This document shows, piece after piece, positions 1 through 6,194 of a stretch of 29,823 nt of DNA. Position 1 is the stretch's first letter; each line of letters begins with the position of its first letter. A model generated the notes under the pieces. The model saw nothing but the letters and a program-made list of their open reading frames with translations, was not told the DNA's origin and did no database searches. This DNA is from a virus, in IMG/VR virus record IMGVR_UViG_3300037488_000937, positions 1-29,823 of that record. The stretch is one strand, 5' to 3'. A program made the position numbers and the translations under genes.

Positions 1-249
1 AGGAGCATTTGCGCAGCAAGTAACTCTTGCGAAGCAAGTAGCTAGGCTTAGAAGTTTGGTAAAAATTTAGGAAAACTGGAGGGAGGCTATTAATAGAACC
101 CCGCGCGCGAACTTCAAAAAAGCCGACCGCCCCCCAGTCTATTCCGTCTGTCTAGTAGAAGTTTATTATAGGTCATTGAGTATAAGTAATAGGCAAAATA
201 AAACCGCCCGAAGGCGGCTTGTTAGGTTAAGGAATTAGGCTCGTAGAAC
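1..249. other. Left-edge intergenic stretch
   Basis: This stretch holds no complete gene. On the plus strand one open frame runs from base 2 to a TAG at 68-70. Its 22 residues look helix-like and could be the C-terminal end of a gene lying outside the window, but this is too short to decide. Bases 75-83 and 131-139 form an imperfect inverted pair (ACTGGAGGG against CCCCCCAGT). The terminator of the neighbouring minus-strand gene lies at 195-217. Nothing else was recognised. Confidence 0.4.
195..217 (-). terminator. Rho-independent terminator of the 190-aa gene
   Basis: Read on the minus strand, CCGCC and GGCGG form a 5-bp GC stem (204-208 with 213-217) closed by a TTCG tetraloop. It is followed by a T-rich run (TTTTATTTT, 195-203). 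It lies about 30 bases past the stop codon of the minus-strand gene at 250-822, as expected for the end of that transcript. Confidence 0.85.
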
Positions 250-822
250 TTACTCGGGCAGTTCGCTCTCGGCTTCGAGTTGCTCCTCGATTTGATTGAA
301 GATACGAGCATAGGCATCCAGCTTGGCAGCATCAAGGCCGGCAGCGAAGCCAGCGACAGTCTCGCTAATGAGACTCTTGCGTGCTGCCGACTGCGCGCTG
401 ATGCCTTTCACGTTGCTGATAATGTCATACAGTTGCGCGACATAAGCCTGCGACTTACCAAGGCTCGGCAGATAGTCTTTAACAGCAGCGAAGAACTCAC
501 GACGCAAGGCCAGAGCAGCACCGGAACGCTCGCCAGTGGCCAGCAGTTCTTCTACGCTCTCAGCGATCTTATTGCCGTCCTTCAGTTCCACGGTACCGCT
601 GACCAGCTTGTTACGCGCCGAAGCCTTAACAGCCGCAAGCATCGCATCAAAGAGGTACTGAACGCGCTCATCAGCATAGGACGGGAAGCCATCATCGTCG
701 AACTTCTCAGGTTCGATAGCAAGGCCCATCTCATCAAGCAAAGGATAGAACACGCTAACAGCACCTTGCAGGACATAAGCGCCATTCTCTTTTTTGCTGA
801 CTTCCATATTAAACGATTTCAT
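250..822 (-). CDS. Hypothetical phage protein, 190 aa, probably well expressed
   Basis: I do not recognise a family. The protein is soluble and acidic, rich in Ala, Glu and Leu, and predicted mostly helical from about residue 55 onward, with no membrane segment and no cysteine pattern. An AAGGAG Shine-Dalgarno lies 9 bases before the ATG. The gene stands alone with its own sigma70-like promoter (891-919), a palindrome and hairpin in its leader, and a strong terminator. Codon use is richer in CTG and GC-ending codons than most of the plus-strand genes and resembles the likely SSB gene at 11016. Together these suggest high, separately controlled expression, for example an abundant early or DNA-associated protein; this is inference. 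A 182-codon frame on the opposite strand lacks such signals and was not chosen. Confidence 0.8.
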   Translation of the reverse strand: MKSFNMEVSKKENGAYVLQGAVSVFYPLLDEMGLAIEPEKFDDDGFPSYADERVQYLFDAMLAAVKASARNKLVSGTVELKDGNKIAESVEELLATGERSGAALALRREFFAAVKDYLPSLGKSQAYVAQLYDIISNVKGISAQSAARKSLISETVAGFAAGLDAAKLDAYARIFNQIEEQLEAESELPE

Positions 823-843
823 GATTGAAGCTCCTTAGTTGTT

Positions 844-865
844 GCGCCCCTGATCGGGGAGGCGC
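844..865 (-). promoter_or_regulatory. Leader hairpin upstream of the 190-aa gene
   Basis: In the predicted 5' UTR, GCGCC pairs with GGCGC and continues, after a one-base bulge, with further C-G pairs. This gives a compact hairpin that ends shortly before the AAGGAG ribosome-binding site. There is no T-run, so it is not a terminator. It could stabilise the mRNA or regulate translation. Confidence 0.5.
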
Positions 866-870
866 TGCCC

Positions 871-880
871 GTTTGCAAAC
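871..880. promoter_or_regulatory. Perfect 10-bp palindrome GTTTGCAAAC just downstream of a promoter
   Basis: GTTTGCAAAC is its own reverse complement. It lies about 10 bases past the -10 box (891-896) of the minus-strand promoter, so it would fall within the first transcribed bases, a classic place for a repressor operator. No second copy was noticed in the window. The function is inferred from position only. Confidence 0.4.
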
Positions 881-890
881 TGGAGAAACA

Positions 891-919
891 ATTCTATTCC
901 ATTCGCGCAGCGGGGTCAA
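891..919 (-). promoter_or_regulatory. Sigma70-like promoter, TTGACC-17-TAGAAT
   Basis: On the minus strand the -35 box TTGACC (919-914) is followed by a 17-bp spacer and the -10 box TAGAAT (896-891). An A-rich tract (GAAAAAAAC) lies just upstream of the -35, as in an UP element. The -35 box overlaps the stop codon of the small frame at 916-1077. It would drive the 190-aa gene with a leader of about 60 bases. Confidence 0.75.
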
Positions 920-1077
920 GTGTTTTTTTCGTTAGCTGCTAAACGATGAATGTAGAGCACATAGGCCAGCAAGAAGCCCTGCTTCTTTGCCCACCTATTG
1001 AAAGCATAGAAGCCAACTTGCTTTAAGAGCTTGACAAGCGCCAAGGTCATTGGGACTTTCTGGGTATGCGTAGTCAC
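916..1077 (-). CDS. Small basic hypothetical protein, 53 aa
   Basis: This short frame starts at GTG (1077-1075), whose GTGA overlaps the TGA stop of the preceding gene, the arrangement typical of translational coupling. A GAGG element lies about 10 bases upstream of the GTG. An in-frame ATG ten codons in is an alternative start. The product is basic, with an amphipathic stretch rich in Lys, Trp, Tyr and Leu. A nonpolar run (GFLLAYVLYI) could be membrane-associated but is too short for a secure transmembrane call. The stop codon is embedded in the -35 box of the next promoter. No family is recognised. The overlap and position support it, but its size leaves real doubt. Confidence 0.45.
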   Translation of the reverse strand: MTTHTQKVPMTLALVKLLKQVGFYAFNRWAKKQGFLLAYVLYIHRLAANEKNT

Positions 1078-1262
1078 GGAAAGGAAACCTCATTTCCGAT
1101 GAGCTTCTGCCCTTCGATTTCTTCGGCGGCGAACGCTACGGCTTTTGACGCCGTCGCGAACGGTCCATAGCTGTTGCCGAACGAATCATGGACATCCACC
1201 ATGCCATCCGGTACGGAGTCATCGTCTTCGGGTCTGATCAAAAAGAGGGTGTAAGTCGCCAT
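1074..1262 (-). CDS. Hypothetical protein, 62 aa
   Basis: The chosen start is the ATG at 1262-1260, preceded by GGAG six bases upstream. The frame is also open to a TTG at 1328 that overlaps the preceding stop codon, which would give 84 residues. The extension is AT-rich and lacks a good ribosome-binding site, so I prefer the short form. The product begins with an MATYTLFLIRPEDDD-like strand and an acidic loop and contains Gly/Phe/Asn turns (FGNSYGPF), then an Ala/Glu-rich helix, suggesting a small alpha-beta fold. No family or function is recognised. It is the third gene of a leftward operon and overlaps the 53-aa frame by four bases. Confidence 0.6.
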   Translation of the reverse strand: MATYTLFLIRPEDDDSVPDGMVDVHDSFGNSYGPFATASKAVAFAAEEIEGQKLIGNEVSFP

Positions 1263-1324
1263 GTCTGTCTCCACTGCATCAATTACGGATTCCGATTCTA
1301 GACTACTAGGAATATAAATACCAA

Positions 1325-1555
1325 TCAATCTTTTCTATTCTCTGGAATTTGTATTCTATGAGGCTTATAGTTCTTTTCTATCTCTCTTCTATCCTTTGCA
1401 TTCTGTTTAGCGTGTCGCCGCATTCTCTCAGCTCGTTGCGCTCGGCTTTCTTCGCCTGGGAACTCCTGTCCTAGTTCTTCTCTCACTAGCTTCTCGTGAG
1501 CTTCTAGATTTGCTAGTTTAGTTAATGACAGATTTTTATAATCTATTGCATTCAT
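1325..1555 (-). CDS. Small highly charged hypothetical protein, 76 aa
   Basis: The ATG (1555-1553) overlaps the stop of the upstream gene as ATGA. AGAGGAG lies 8 bases upstream, inside the end of that gene. The product is strongly charged, rich in Arg, Lys, Glu and Gln, and predicted to be one long helix or coiled coil through about residues 10-60, ending in a basic tail. Such proteins are often small early phage factors that bind nucleic acid or a host protein, but nothing here identifies the target. No family is recognised. Confidence 0.6.
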   Translation of the reverse strand: MNAIDYKNLSLTKLANLEAHEKLVREELGQEFPGEESRAQRAERMRRHAKQNAKDRREIEKNYKPHRIQIPENRKD

Positions 1556-1758
1556 TTTATTTTCTCCTCTGGGATTCTAATTGCTTTAATCTTTATAGGC
1601 TTAACTCTCTTATCAAATGGATCATAAGCTAAATTTAGATTGAAGAGAGCTTCTTCTTTTCTCTTCTTCTGCCTTTCTCTATATCTCTTTTGTTGTAGAG
1701 ATCGTTTATAAGCTTGATCTCCTGTTCTCCAATTTGTGCTATCAGGAATTATTCTCAT
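1552..1758 (-). CDS. Small basic hypothetical protein, 68 aa
   Basis: This is the first gene of the leftward operon that begins beside the divergent control region. The start is an ATG at 1758-1756 with a purine-rich GAGAAG upstream. Residues 15-36 are dominated by Lys, Arg and Gln (KRYRERQKKRKEE core) and look like a basic helix that could bind nucleic acid; the rest has Ile-Lys alternation. No cysteine motif or membrane segment is seen. Because of its position next to the palindromic control region it is a reasonable candidate for a small regulator, but that is inference from location and charge only. Confidence 0.6.
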   Translation of the reverse strand: MRIIPDSTNWRTGDQAYKRSLQQKRYRERQKKRKEEALFNLNLAYDPFDKRVKPIKIKAIRIPEEKIK

Positions 1759-1831
1759 ATCTTCTCTTTCTCTAATAAAGTAAAAATCAGAAAATCAGGG
1801 AAATTCAAAAAGTCGCAGAACTGCTATAAAT

Positions 1832-1847
1832 GAAGGGTATCCAAAAC
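1832..1847 (+). repeat. Left arm of 16-bp inverted repeat
   Basis: GAAGGGTATCCAAAAC is perfectly complementary to GTTTTGGATACCCTTC at 2078-2093. Similarity between the arms continues weakly inward past the 16 bases (shared TCC, GATA and TTC words). The arms are 230 bases apart and face each other, so each could be a binding site serving one of the two divergent transcription units. Confidence 0.7.
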
Positions 1848-1998
1848 GTTCCCCAGATAATTCCGGCATCTCAGATATATCTCCTATCCACTATCTATAT
1901 TCTACAGTCCTTATTATATCAACCTATAAATAGACTAATCCCTATATTTAAATTCTAAAAATAAAATTTGATTACACACATATAAGAACAAAACAGGC

Positions 1999-2016
1999 TT
2001 GCTCGCTACGCTCGCA
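1999..2016 (+). repeat. Direct repeat copy 1 (TTGCTCGCTAYGCTCGCA)
   Basis: This 18-base word recurs with one mismatch at 2197-2214. In both copies it is followed by a GTA...AC word. The core GCTCGCTACGCTCGC is itself partly repetitive. The second copy lies directly after a promoter -10 box. Confidence 0.6.
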
Positions 2017-2077
2017 GTAGTTACTAACTAAGGTGGATAGACTAATAAGAGGGCAGGCATCGAAATATCCCGGAATG

Positions 2078-2093
2078 GTTTTGGATACCCTTC
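2078..2093 (-). repeat. Right arm of 16-bp inverted repeat
   Basis: This is the exact reverse complement of 1832-1847. It lies about 70 bases upstream of the rightward -35 box, a distance compatible with activator or repressor binding. Confidence 0.7.
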
Positions 2094-2135
2094 CAAACAA
2101 GTATATCGGGAAGTTCCTCGATTTTCAAGACACCC

Positions 2136-2150
2136 ATCAAAAAAATTGAT
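2136..2150. promoter_or_regulatory. Short palindrome ATCAA-AAAAA-TTGAT next to the -35 box
   Basis: Five-base arms flank an A-tract and end nine bases before the -35 box at 2160. It could be an operator half-site pair, or simply an A-rich bent promoter-upstream element. The call rests on symmetry and position only. Confidence 0.35.
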
Positions 2151-2159
2151 CGAAATTTC

Positions 2160-2189
2160 TTGACTTTCTCCCTCCTCCCATGATAAAAT
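2160..2189 (+). promoter_or_regulatory. Sigma70-like rightward promoter, TTGACT-18-TAAAAT
   Basis: TTGACT (2160-2165) is followed by an 18-bp spacer and TAAAAT (2184-2189). The predicted start is near 2196, giving a leader of about 65 bases before the first rightward ATG. The sequence just before the -35 (AAATTTC) resembles that of the second rightward promoter at 6916. Confidence 0.7.
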
Positions 2190-2196
2190 CGCCCTG

Positions 2197-2214
2197 TTGC
2201 TCGCTATGCTCGCA
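2197..2214 (+). repeat. Direct repeat copy 2 (TTGCTCGCTAYGCTCGCA)
   Basis: This is the second copy of the 18-base word found at 1999-2016, with a single C/T difference. It would form the very 5' end of the rightward mRNA. The flanking TTGC and GCAA can pair, so it may also be a small 5' hairpin. Confidence 0.6.
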
Positions 2215-2260
2215 AGTAACAATACCATAAACCGGCAGCACCTAAAACGAGGAACCTATC

Positions 2261-3301
2261 ATGGATACAAGCCACAAAAACAATCTAACGCTCTCAAGCT
2301 TTGCTTCTCTCTCTTACAAGGAACTCCAAACCGTTCCTACTGCTTCCCTTTCCCTCTTACTCTTGTCTCTCTTAGAAGCCAAGAATCTACATCAGCAGGA
2401 TAAGACCACTTACTTTGAACTCTCCCTAAAGCTCTCATTCCTTCCTGTTGCTTCCCTTATTACTTCCATTCGCTTCCTATCTGACCTGTCTATTCGGGAA
2501 AGTAAGCGAATCCCTGCTATTGATCTCTCTACTGCTAGTCTATCTGATTGGCTCATAACAGCCAGGAAAGCCCTAGCAGACAAAGAGACTAGAAGCTTTC
2601 AACGCTATCAACCCGCAGAAGTGAGGCCGGCTAAATCTAATAATATCATTCATTCTTCTATCGACCTCTCTCTTAGAAGTGAAGCCCGTGACCTACTAGG
2701 TTTCCTAATCGAAGATGGCTTCCTTCCTATTCGCTATATAGCTATTTTCAAGAATGCCATCAAAGGTTCCAACCTAATCTATACACCGGACGACGTAAGA
2801 GATTCCCTCCTAGCCTTCCTTGCTACCATTCCCAATGGCAATGCCACAAGGTTAGCGGATATCTTTATCTCCTGCAAAGCAAATAGAACCATGCAAGAGA
2901 GAATTACGATCTCGCAGCTTGACAGTGAGATGGAATCCGCTAGTGATTCTTTTGTAGGAACTGCTTCTCTCGCTATTAAAAAGCTATCCATATCAGAGAC
3001 AATTGCTAGAAGAAGAGAGCAGCTTACTAAAGCGCACGAAGTGCCAACCGCGTCCCCGCTTCCCGCGACTATTAGCAGTAATCCTAGCAAGCCAACAGCC
3101 AAGGAAACCAAAGCTCTCTTAGCAGAACTCTTCGCAGAAGTAGCAGCCGAGGAAGCCCTTAATAATGAGCAACTCCTAGAAGATGACCCAGAAGTATCAG
3201 AACTCGACCTTGATCCTAATACTCTTACTTGGGAAGAAGAGGAAGAATTCGATGCCGAGATTCTCGACGCTGATTTCCTAGACAAGACAGAAGAGAATTG
3301 A
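2261..3301 (+). CDS. Hypothetical early protein, 346 aa, with acidic tail
   Basis: This is the first gene of the rightward operon, preceded by GAGGAA 8 bases before the ATG. No family is recognised. The first 230 residues are helix-rich with many Leu/Ser repeats and no clear motif. Residues about 255-285 form a Pro/Thr/Ser-rich linker. The last 60 residues are strongly acidic, with runs of Glu and Asp after an Ala/Glu helix (residues about 283-300). Such a tail resembles those of SSB-like or DNA-mimic proteins and could dock DNA-binding partners. As the first early product it may take over host functions; this is inference. The stop TGA lies two bases before the next ATG. Confidence 0.75.
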   Translation: MDTSHKNNLTLSSFASLSYKELQTVPTASLSLLLLSLLEAKNLHQQDKTTYFELSLKLSFLPVASLITSIRFLSDLSIRESKRIPAIDLSTASLSDWLITARKALADKETRSFQRYQPAEVRPAKSNNIIHSSIDLSLRSEARDLLGFLIEDGFLPIRYIAIFKNAIKGSNLIYTPDDVRDSLLAFLATIPNGNATRLADIFISCKANRTMQERITISQLDSEMESASDSFVGTASLAIKKLSISETIARRREQLTKAHEVPTASPLPATISSNPSKPTAKETKALLAELFAEVAAEEALNNEQLLEDDPEVSELDLDPNTLTWEEEEEFDAEILDADFLDKTEEN

Positions 3302-3303
3302 TT

Positions 3304-3615
3304 ATGTCCTCTACTTCTCTCGCTCGTAACACTTTCGGAATCGACTATAAGGATATCCGAAGCTCCCACCTAGAGGCTAGAAACCTATCCTATTTAGACT
3401 TACAGAATGGCATTCTCTATGAAAGTGCCGACCGTTGTAAGCCTTATATCCTGCTAACAGACTACAAGCTAGTCAAAGCCATTCAAGACTCTCCTAACGC
3501 GCCTATCCCTGCTATCCTCTCTTTCCAATATAGAACAACTGGCTATTATGTAGTAGCTAGGAAGTTTAAGACAAAGGAAGAGATGGAAGAGCTAATTAAG
3601 AAGGAAGCTAAATAA
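3304..3615 (+). CDS. Hypothetical protein, 103 aa
   Basis: I chose the ATG at 3304. A TTG at 3298 overlaps the previous stop and would add two residues. A purine-rich AGAAGAG lies upstream. The product is a small soluble protein with Tyr-rich segments and a C-terminal charged helix (about residues 85-103, Lys/Glu-rich). It has no cysteines beyond one and no recognised motif. It is coupled to the following gene through a TAATG overlap. The function is unknown. Confidence 0.65.
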   Translation: MSSTSLARNTFGIDYKDIRSSHLEARNLSYLDLQNGILYESADRCKPYILLTDYKLVKAIQDSPNAPIPAILSFQYRTTGYYVVARKFKTKEEMEELIKKEAK

Positions 3616-3839
3616 TGAGCACAGTTGATAAGACAATAGCAGATCGAATCATAGCAGGGGAATTCCCTGAGGATAACATCATTGCTATTATTAAATATGA
3701 GAATATGTTTAATGGAAGTCTTGCTTATAAGATAATTCCTGGGCATAAAGAATCTCTCATACAATGGTATTTAGATGGTAAAGAGCCTGCTCTTATTGAT
3801 CCTACTATCTACTGGAGGAAACCAGATCATGAGCACTGA
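3615..3839 (+). CDS. Hypothetical protein, 74 aa
   Basis: The start ATG shares its A with the preceding TAA stop, and AAGGA lies 9 bases upstream. The product begins with a helix (VDKTIADRIIAGE) and carries aromatic residues in the second half (IQWYLDG, IYWRKP). It looks like a compact alpha-beta protein. No family is recognised. It overlaps the next small membrane-protein frame by 11 bases. Confidence 0.6.
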   Translation: MSTVDKTIADRIIAGEFPEDNIIAIIKYENMFNGSLAYKIIPGHKESLIQWYLDGKEPALIDPTIYWRKPDHEH

Positions 3840-3942
3840 TAAGAAAGAATCTTACTGGCTAGAATTCGCTATCATTCTAATCCTCTGGCTCTCTGTGGAA
3901 GCAATAGCGGATTTTATTGTTCTCTTAATTCAAGGAATCTAA
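3829..3942 (+). CDS. Very small membrane protein, 37 aa
   Basis: The frame starts with ATG at 3829 after a strong GGAGG eight bases upstream and ends at TAA 3940-3942, three bases before the next ATG. After a charged N-terminus (residues 1-9, Ser/Asp/Lys/Glu), residues 13-35 are almost entirely nonpolar (AIILILWLSV then IADFIVLLI), interrupted by one Glu. This predicts a single transmembrane helix. Good ribosome-binding site and tight packing between genes argue it is real despite its length. Possible roles include superinfection exclusion or membrane targeting; nothing specific is seen. Confidence 0.6.
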   Translation: MSTDKKESYWLEFAIILILWLSVEAIADFIVLLIQGI

Positions 3943-3944
3943 TT

Positions 3945-4166
3945 ATGACTCTCTTTATAGACCAATTACAAGCCTATGCACCATGCTATATTTCTCTTAA
4001 AGATGACGGCGCTCTCCAGCACTGTGCTTGTTGCAAGGATAAAGTAGAAGCCAAAGATGCCTACTATATAATCCTTCCTAATAAGAGGAATGAAATCAAC
4101 TGTAAAGATTGCATTGATTCTGATTGGCTTGCAAAAGCTAAGAATCTTTCACATCTTAACGTCTAA
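3945..4166 (+). CDS. Small zinc-finger-like protein, 73 aa
   Basis: AAGGAATC precedes the ATG. The key feature is two Cys pairs: a His-Cys-x-Cys-Cys cluster near residues 26-30 and Cys-x2-Cys near 53-56. They are separated by a beta-rich segment (AYYIILPNKR), the layout of a zinc ribbon. The zinc site is inferred from spacing. Such small zinc proteins are common in phage early regions and may bind DNA or host enzymes. It directly precedes the helicase gene (12-base gap), so it could be an accessory factor of replication. Confidence 0.65.
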   Translation: MTLFIDQLQAYAPCYISLKDDGALQHCACCKDKVEAKDAYYIILPNKRNEINCKDCIDSDWLAKAKNLSHLNV

Positions 4167-4178
4167 GGAATCTAAGAA

Positions 4179-6020
4179 ATGTCTACAACTAATCTAATTC
4201 AACCTAAACGCTCACTGGCTGAGATAATAGCCGCGAAGCGCAAGGCCGAAGGCCAGTTGGAAGGAACCACTTCTACGCCAATACAGGCTACGCCTGCTAC
4301 TGCTCCTATTCCTTTAGCTGCCCCTGCTAGCAAGCCTATCCCAGTCTCTCTCAAGGAAAGAATAGCAGCTCTCAATGCAGCAGTTCAAGCCAAGCACGAA
4401 CAAGAAGCCAAGGAGTATAAGGAAATAGAAGAACAGCAGCAAGAGCAAGCGCAAGAAATTGCAAGCGAAGCGCCGCAAGCCGAGACATTCTCCCTCTCTA
4501 TCTCTCTCAACAAGGAACAGCTCCTAGCCAAAGACCTAGCCTTTTCAGGTAAGAGCTTCTGTCTAATTGGCGCCGCTGGCACAGGTAAGACTACTGCACA
4601 GCGAGAGATAGCCGCTTCCTTAATAGCACAGAATCTCCTATCAGTTCATTCCTTCCGTGTTCAAGGCGCTGGTATCAAAGTAGATGCTCCGTCCATTGCT
4701 TTTGTAGCCTACACAAGGATAGCAGCAGGCAATCTGCGTCGAGCCATTCATAAAGACCCCGAACTAGAAGCTATTCTAACTCACAACATCACCACAATCC
4801 ATAATCTCCTAGAATACGAGCCAGAGACATATTTCGATTATGAAGAGAATAAAGAGAAGTTCCGCTTTGTTCCCCGCCGGACAGCTTCTAATCCCCTTGA
4901 TATCACACATCTGATAATCGAGGAAAGCAGTATGGTTGGCTTAGACCTATGGCAACAGCTCTTTGATGCCCTTAGAACTAATGTCCAGATTATCTTCATT
5001 GGTGATATCAATCAGCTCCCACCAGTCTTTGGCCCTTCTGTTCTTAACTATGCCCTAGTTCAACTCCCAATCATAGAACTCACGCATGTCTATAGACAGA
5101 AAGGTGACTCTTCTATATTGGAAAACGCCCACAAGATACTCTCAGGCAATCACAAGTTAACAGAAGATGAAGGCACTAAGATTATCCGTGGCGGAGATAA
5201 GCAATTCTCTCAGGCTAAGATGGCTCTAGCCTTTACTGCATCTCTTAAGAAATGGTATTCTCTTAGTGAATACGATCCCGAGCAAGATATTATCCTTAGT
5301 CCCTTCAACAAGCAAGACCTAGGGACAGACTCTCTTAATAAGTATATCTCACAATTCCTAGGAGAGCAGAGGAATGCTGTAGTCTATGAGCTAATCTGCG
5401 GTATCGCCAAGCTCTATCTAGCAGAAGGAGATAAGGTTCTCTATAATAAGCAAGTGGGAATTGTCACTTCTATTAAACGGAACATGGAATATGTAGGAAG
5501 GGCGCCTAAGCAAGCTTCCACTAATCTTTCACGCTTTGGTGTATATACTGGCGCACTAGGCTCAGATGATGAACCAGATGAATTCGAGCTAGCTTCCTAT
5601 GAGAATATCTCTATCGAGCAACTGGCAGCACAGGCAGAAGAGAGTGAGAAGAAGCGCCAGTCCTCCCATATAGTAGACCTTATGATGGAGACAGGAATCC
5701 CAGTTACTCTATCAGCGGTTGGCGACTTCTCTCCGCAGTCTTTCTCCCTTGGATATGCTCTTACTATCCACAAAGCACAGGGTTGTGAATGGAGAAAGGT
5801 CTATGTAATGCTACATAAAGACCATTCAATTATGGCCTTCCGAGAGCTTCTCTATACAGCTTGCACGCGAGCCCGCGAACAGCTAGTTCTTATAACCAAA
5901 GATTATATGATTGAGAAGGCAATTGCTGCCCAACGTATCAAAGGTAATACTCTTAAAGAGAAAGTAGCTTATTTCAATGCAGGACTTCTAGGACAGGAGA
6001 ATATACAATGTACAAAATGA
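4179..6020 (+). CDS. SF1B DNA helicase, RecD/Dda-like, 613 aa
   Basis: The protein carries a full superfamily 1 helicase motif set: Walker A GAAGTGKTT (131-139), motif II IIEES (246-250), motif III IGDINQLPPV (274-283), motif IV LTHVYRQ (301-307), motif V LTIHKAQGCE (528-537) and motif VI YTACTRAR (559-566). The order and the TIHKAQG/YTACTRAR signatures match the RecD2/Dda branch (AAA_30 plus UvrD_C_2 domains), which unwinds DNA 5' to 3' using ATP. Residues 1-110 form an extra, likely disordered Pro/Ala/Gln/Glu-rich tail with two similar short helices (SLAEIIAAKRKA and SLKERIAALNAA). An insertion of about 90 residues (430-520) between motifs IV and V is charged. It probably acts at replication forks or in recombination. 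Confidence 0.9.
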   Translation: MSTTNLIQPKRSLAEIIAAKRKAEGQLEGTTSTPIQATPATAPIPLAAPASKPIPVSLKERIAALNAAVQAKHEQEAKEYKEIEEQQQEQAQEIASEAPQAETFSLSISLNKEQLLAKDLAFSGKSFCLIGAAGTGKTTAQREIAASLIAQNLLSVHSFRVQGAGIKVDAPSIAFVAYTRIAAGNLRRAIHKDPELEAILTHNITTIHNLLEYEPETYFDYEENKEKFRFVPRRTASNPLDITHLIIEESSMVGLDLWQQLFDALRTNVQIIFIGDINQLPPVFGPSVLNYALVQLPIIELTHVYRQKGDSSILENAHKILSGNHKLTEDEGTKIIRGGDKQFSQAKMALAFTASLKKWYSLSEYDPEQDIILSPFNKQDLGTDSLNKYISQFLGEQRNAVVYELICGIAKLYLAEGDKVLYNKQVGIVTSIKRNMEYVGRAPKQASTNLSRFGVYTGALGSDDEPDEFELASYENISIEQLAAQAEESEKKRQSSHIVDLMMETGIPVTLSAVGDFSPQSFSLGYALTIHKAQGCEWRKVYVMLHKDHSIMAFRELLYTACTRAREQLVLITKDYMIEKAIAAQRIKGNTLKEKVAYFNAGLLGQENIQCTK

Positions 6021-6190
6021 ATCCAATCAACGAGCAAGAGTATGAGGACTTTCTAATAGACAAGGATAACTACCGTTATGCTCTAAGGCAAGCAACCTTA
6101 AGACTCTTAGAGGAGATAGAGCATCTCTCCTACGCAGAGGCAGAATTCCAAGTCAAGCAAGCTATTGAACGTGAAGAATTAGGAGATTAA
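6008..6190 (+). CDS. Hypothetical protein, 60 aa
   Basis: AGGAG lies 8 bases before the ATG at 6008, which overlaps the end of the helicase gene by 13 bases; another ATG three codons later is less well placed. The product is acidic and helical (residues 8-58), rich in Glu, Gln, Tyr and Leu, with no motif that I recognise. The overlap suggests co-translation with the helicase, so a helicase-associated role is possible but unsupported by sequence. Confidence 0.6.
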   Translation: MYKMNPINEQEYEDFLIDKDNYRYALRQATLRLLEEIEHLSYAEAEFQVKQAIEREELGD

Positions 6191-6194
6191 CGCC

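Larger units (their letters stand above)
1759..2260. promoter_or_regulatory. Divergent intergenic control region, possible origin
   Basis: Five hundred bases without a convincing gene separate the leftward operon (start 1758) from the rightward operon (start 2261). The region contains a 16-bp perfect inverted repeat (1832-1847 and 2078-2093), a strongly AT-rich stretch (about 1905-1990), two near-identical 18-bp direct repeats (1999-2016, 2197-2214), a short palindrome ATCAA-N5-TTGAT (2136-2150) and a rightward sigma70-like promoter (2160-2189). This combination fits a switch between divergent promoters or a replication origin. A 66-codon minus-strand frame at 2028-2228 runs across the promoter and is judged spurious. 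Confidence 0.6.

Noticed and set aside
280-828. 182-codon plus-strand frame opposite the 190-aa gene
   Set aside because: The minus-strand gene has a promoter, ribosome site and terminator; the plus-strand frame has none of these and looks like its shadow.
1263-1328. TTG-initiated extension of the 62-aa gene
   Set aside because: The extension is AT-rich with no proper ribosome site, while GGAG stands before ATG 1262. The TTGA overlap with the previous gene keeps it possible.
2028-2228. 66-codon minus-strand frame in the divergent control region
   Set aside because: It runs across the promoter, a repeat and the palindrome, and lacks a good ribosome-binding site.
2779-3369. 196-codon minus-strand frame opposite the 346-aa gene
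   Set aside because: Ser/Arg-rich shadow of the plus-strand gene; the plus strand continues without gaps as an operon.
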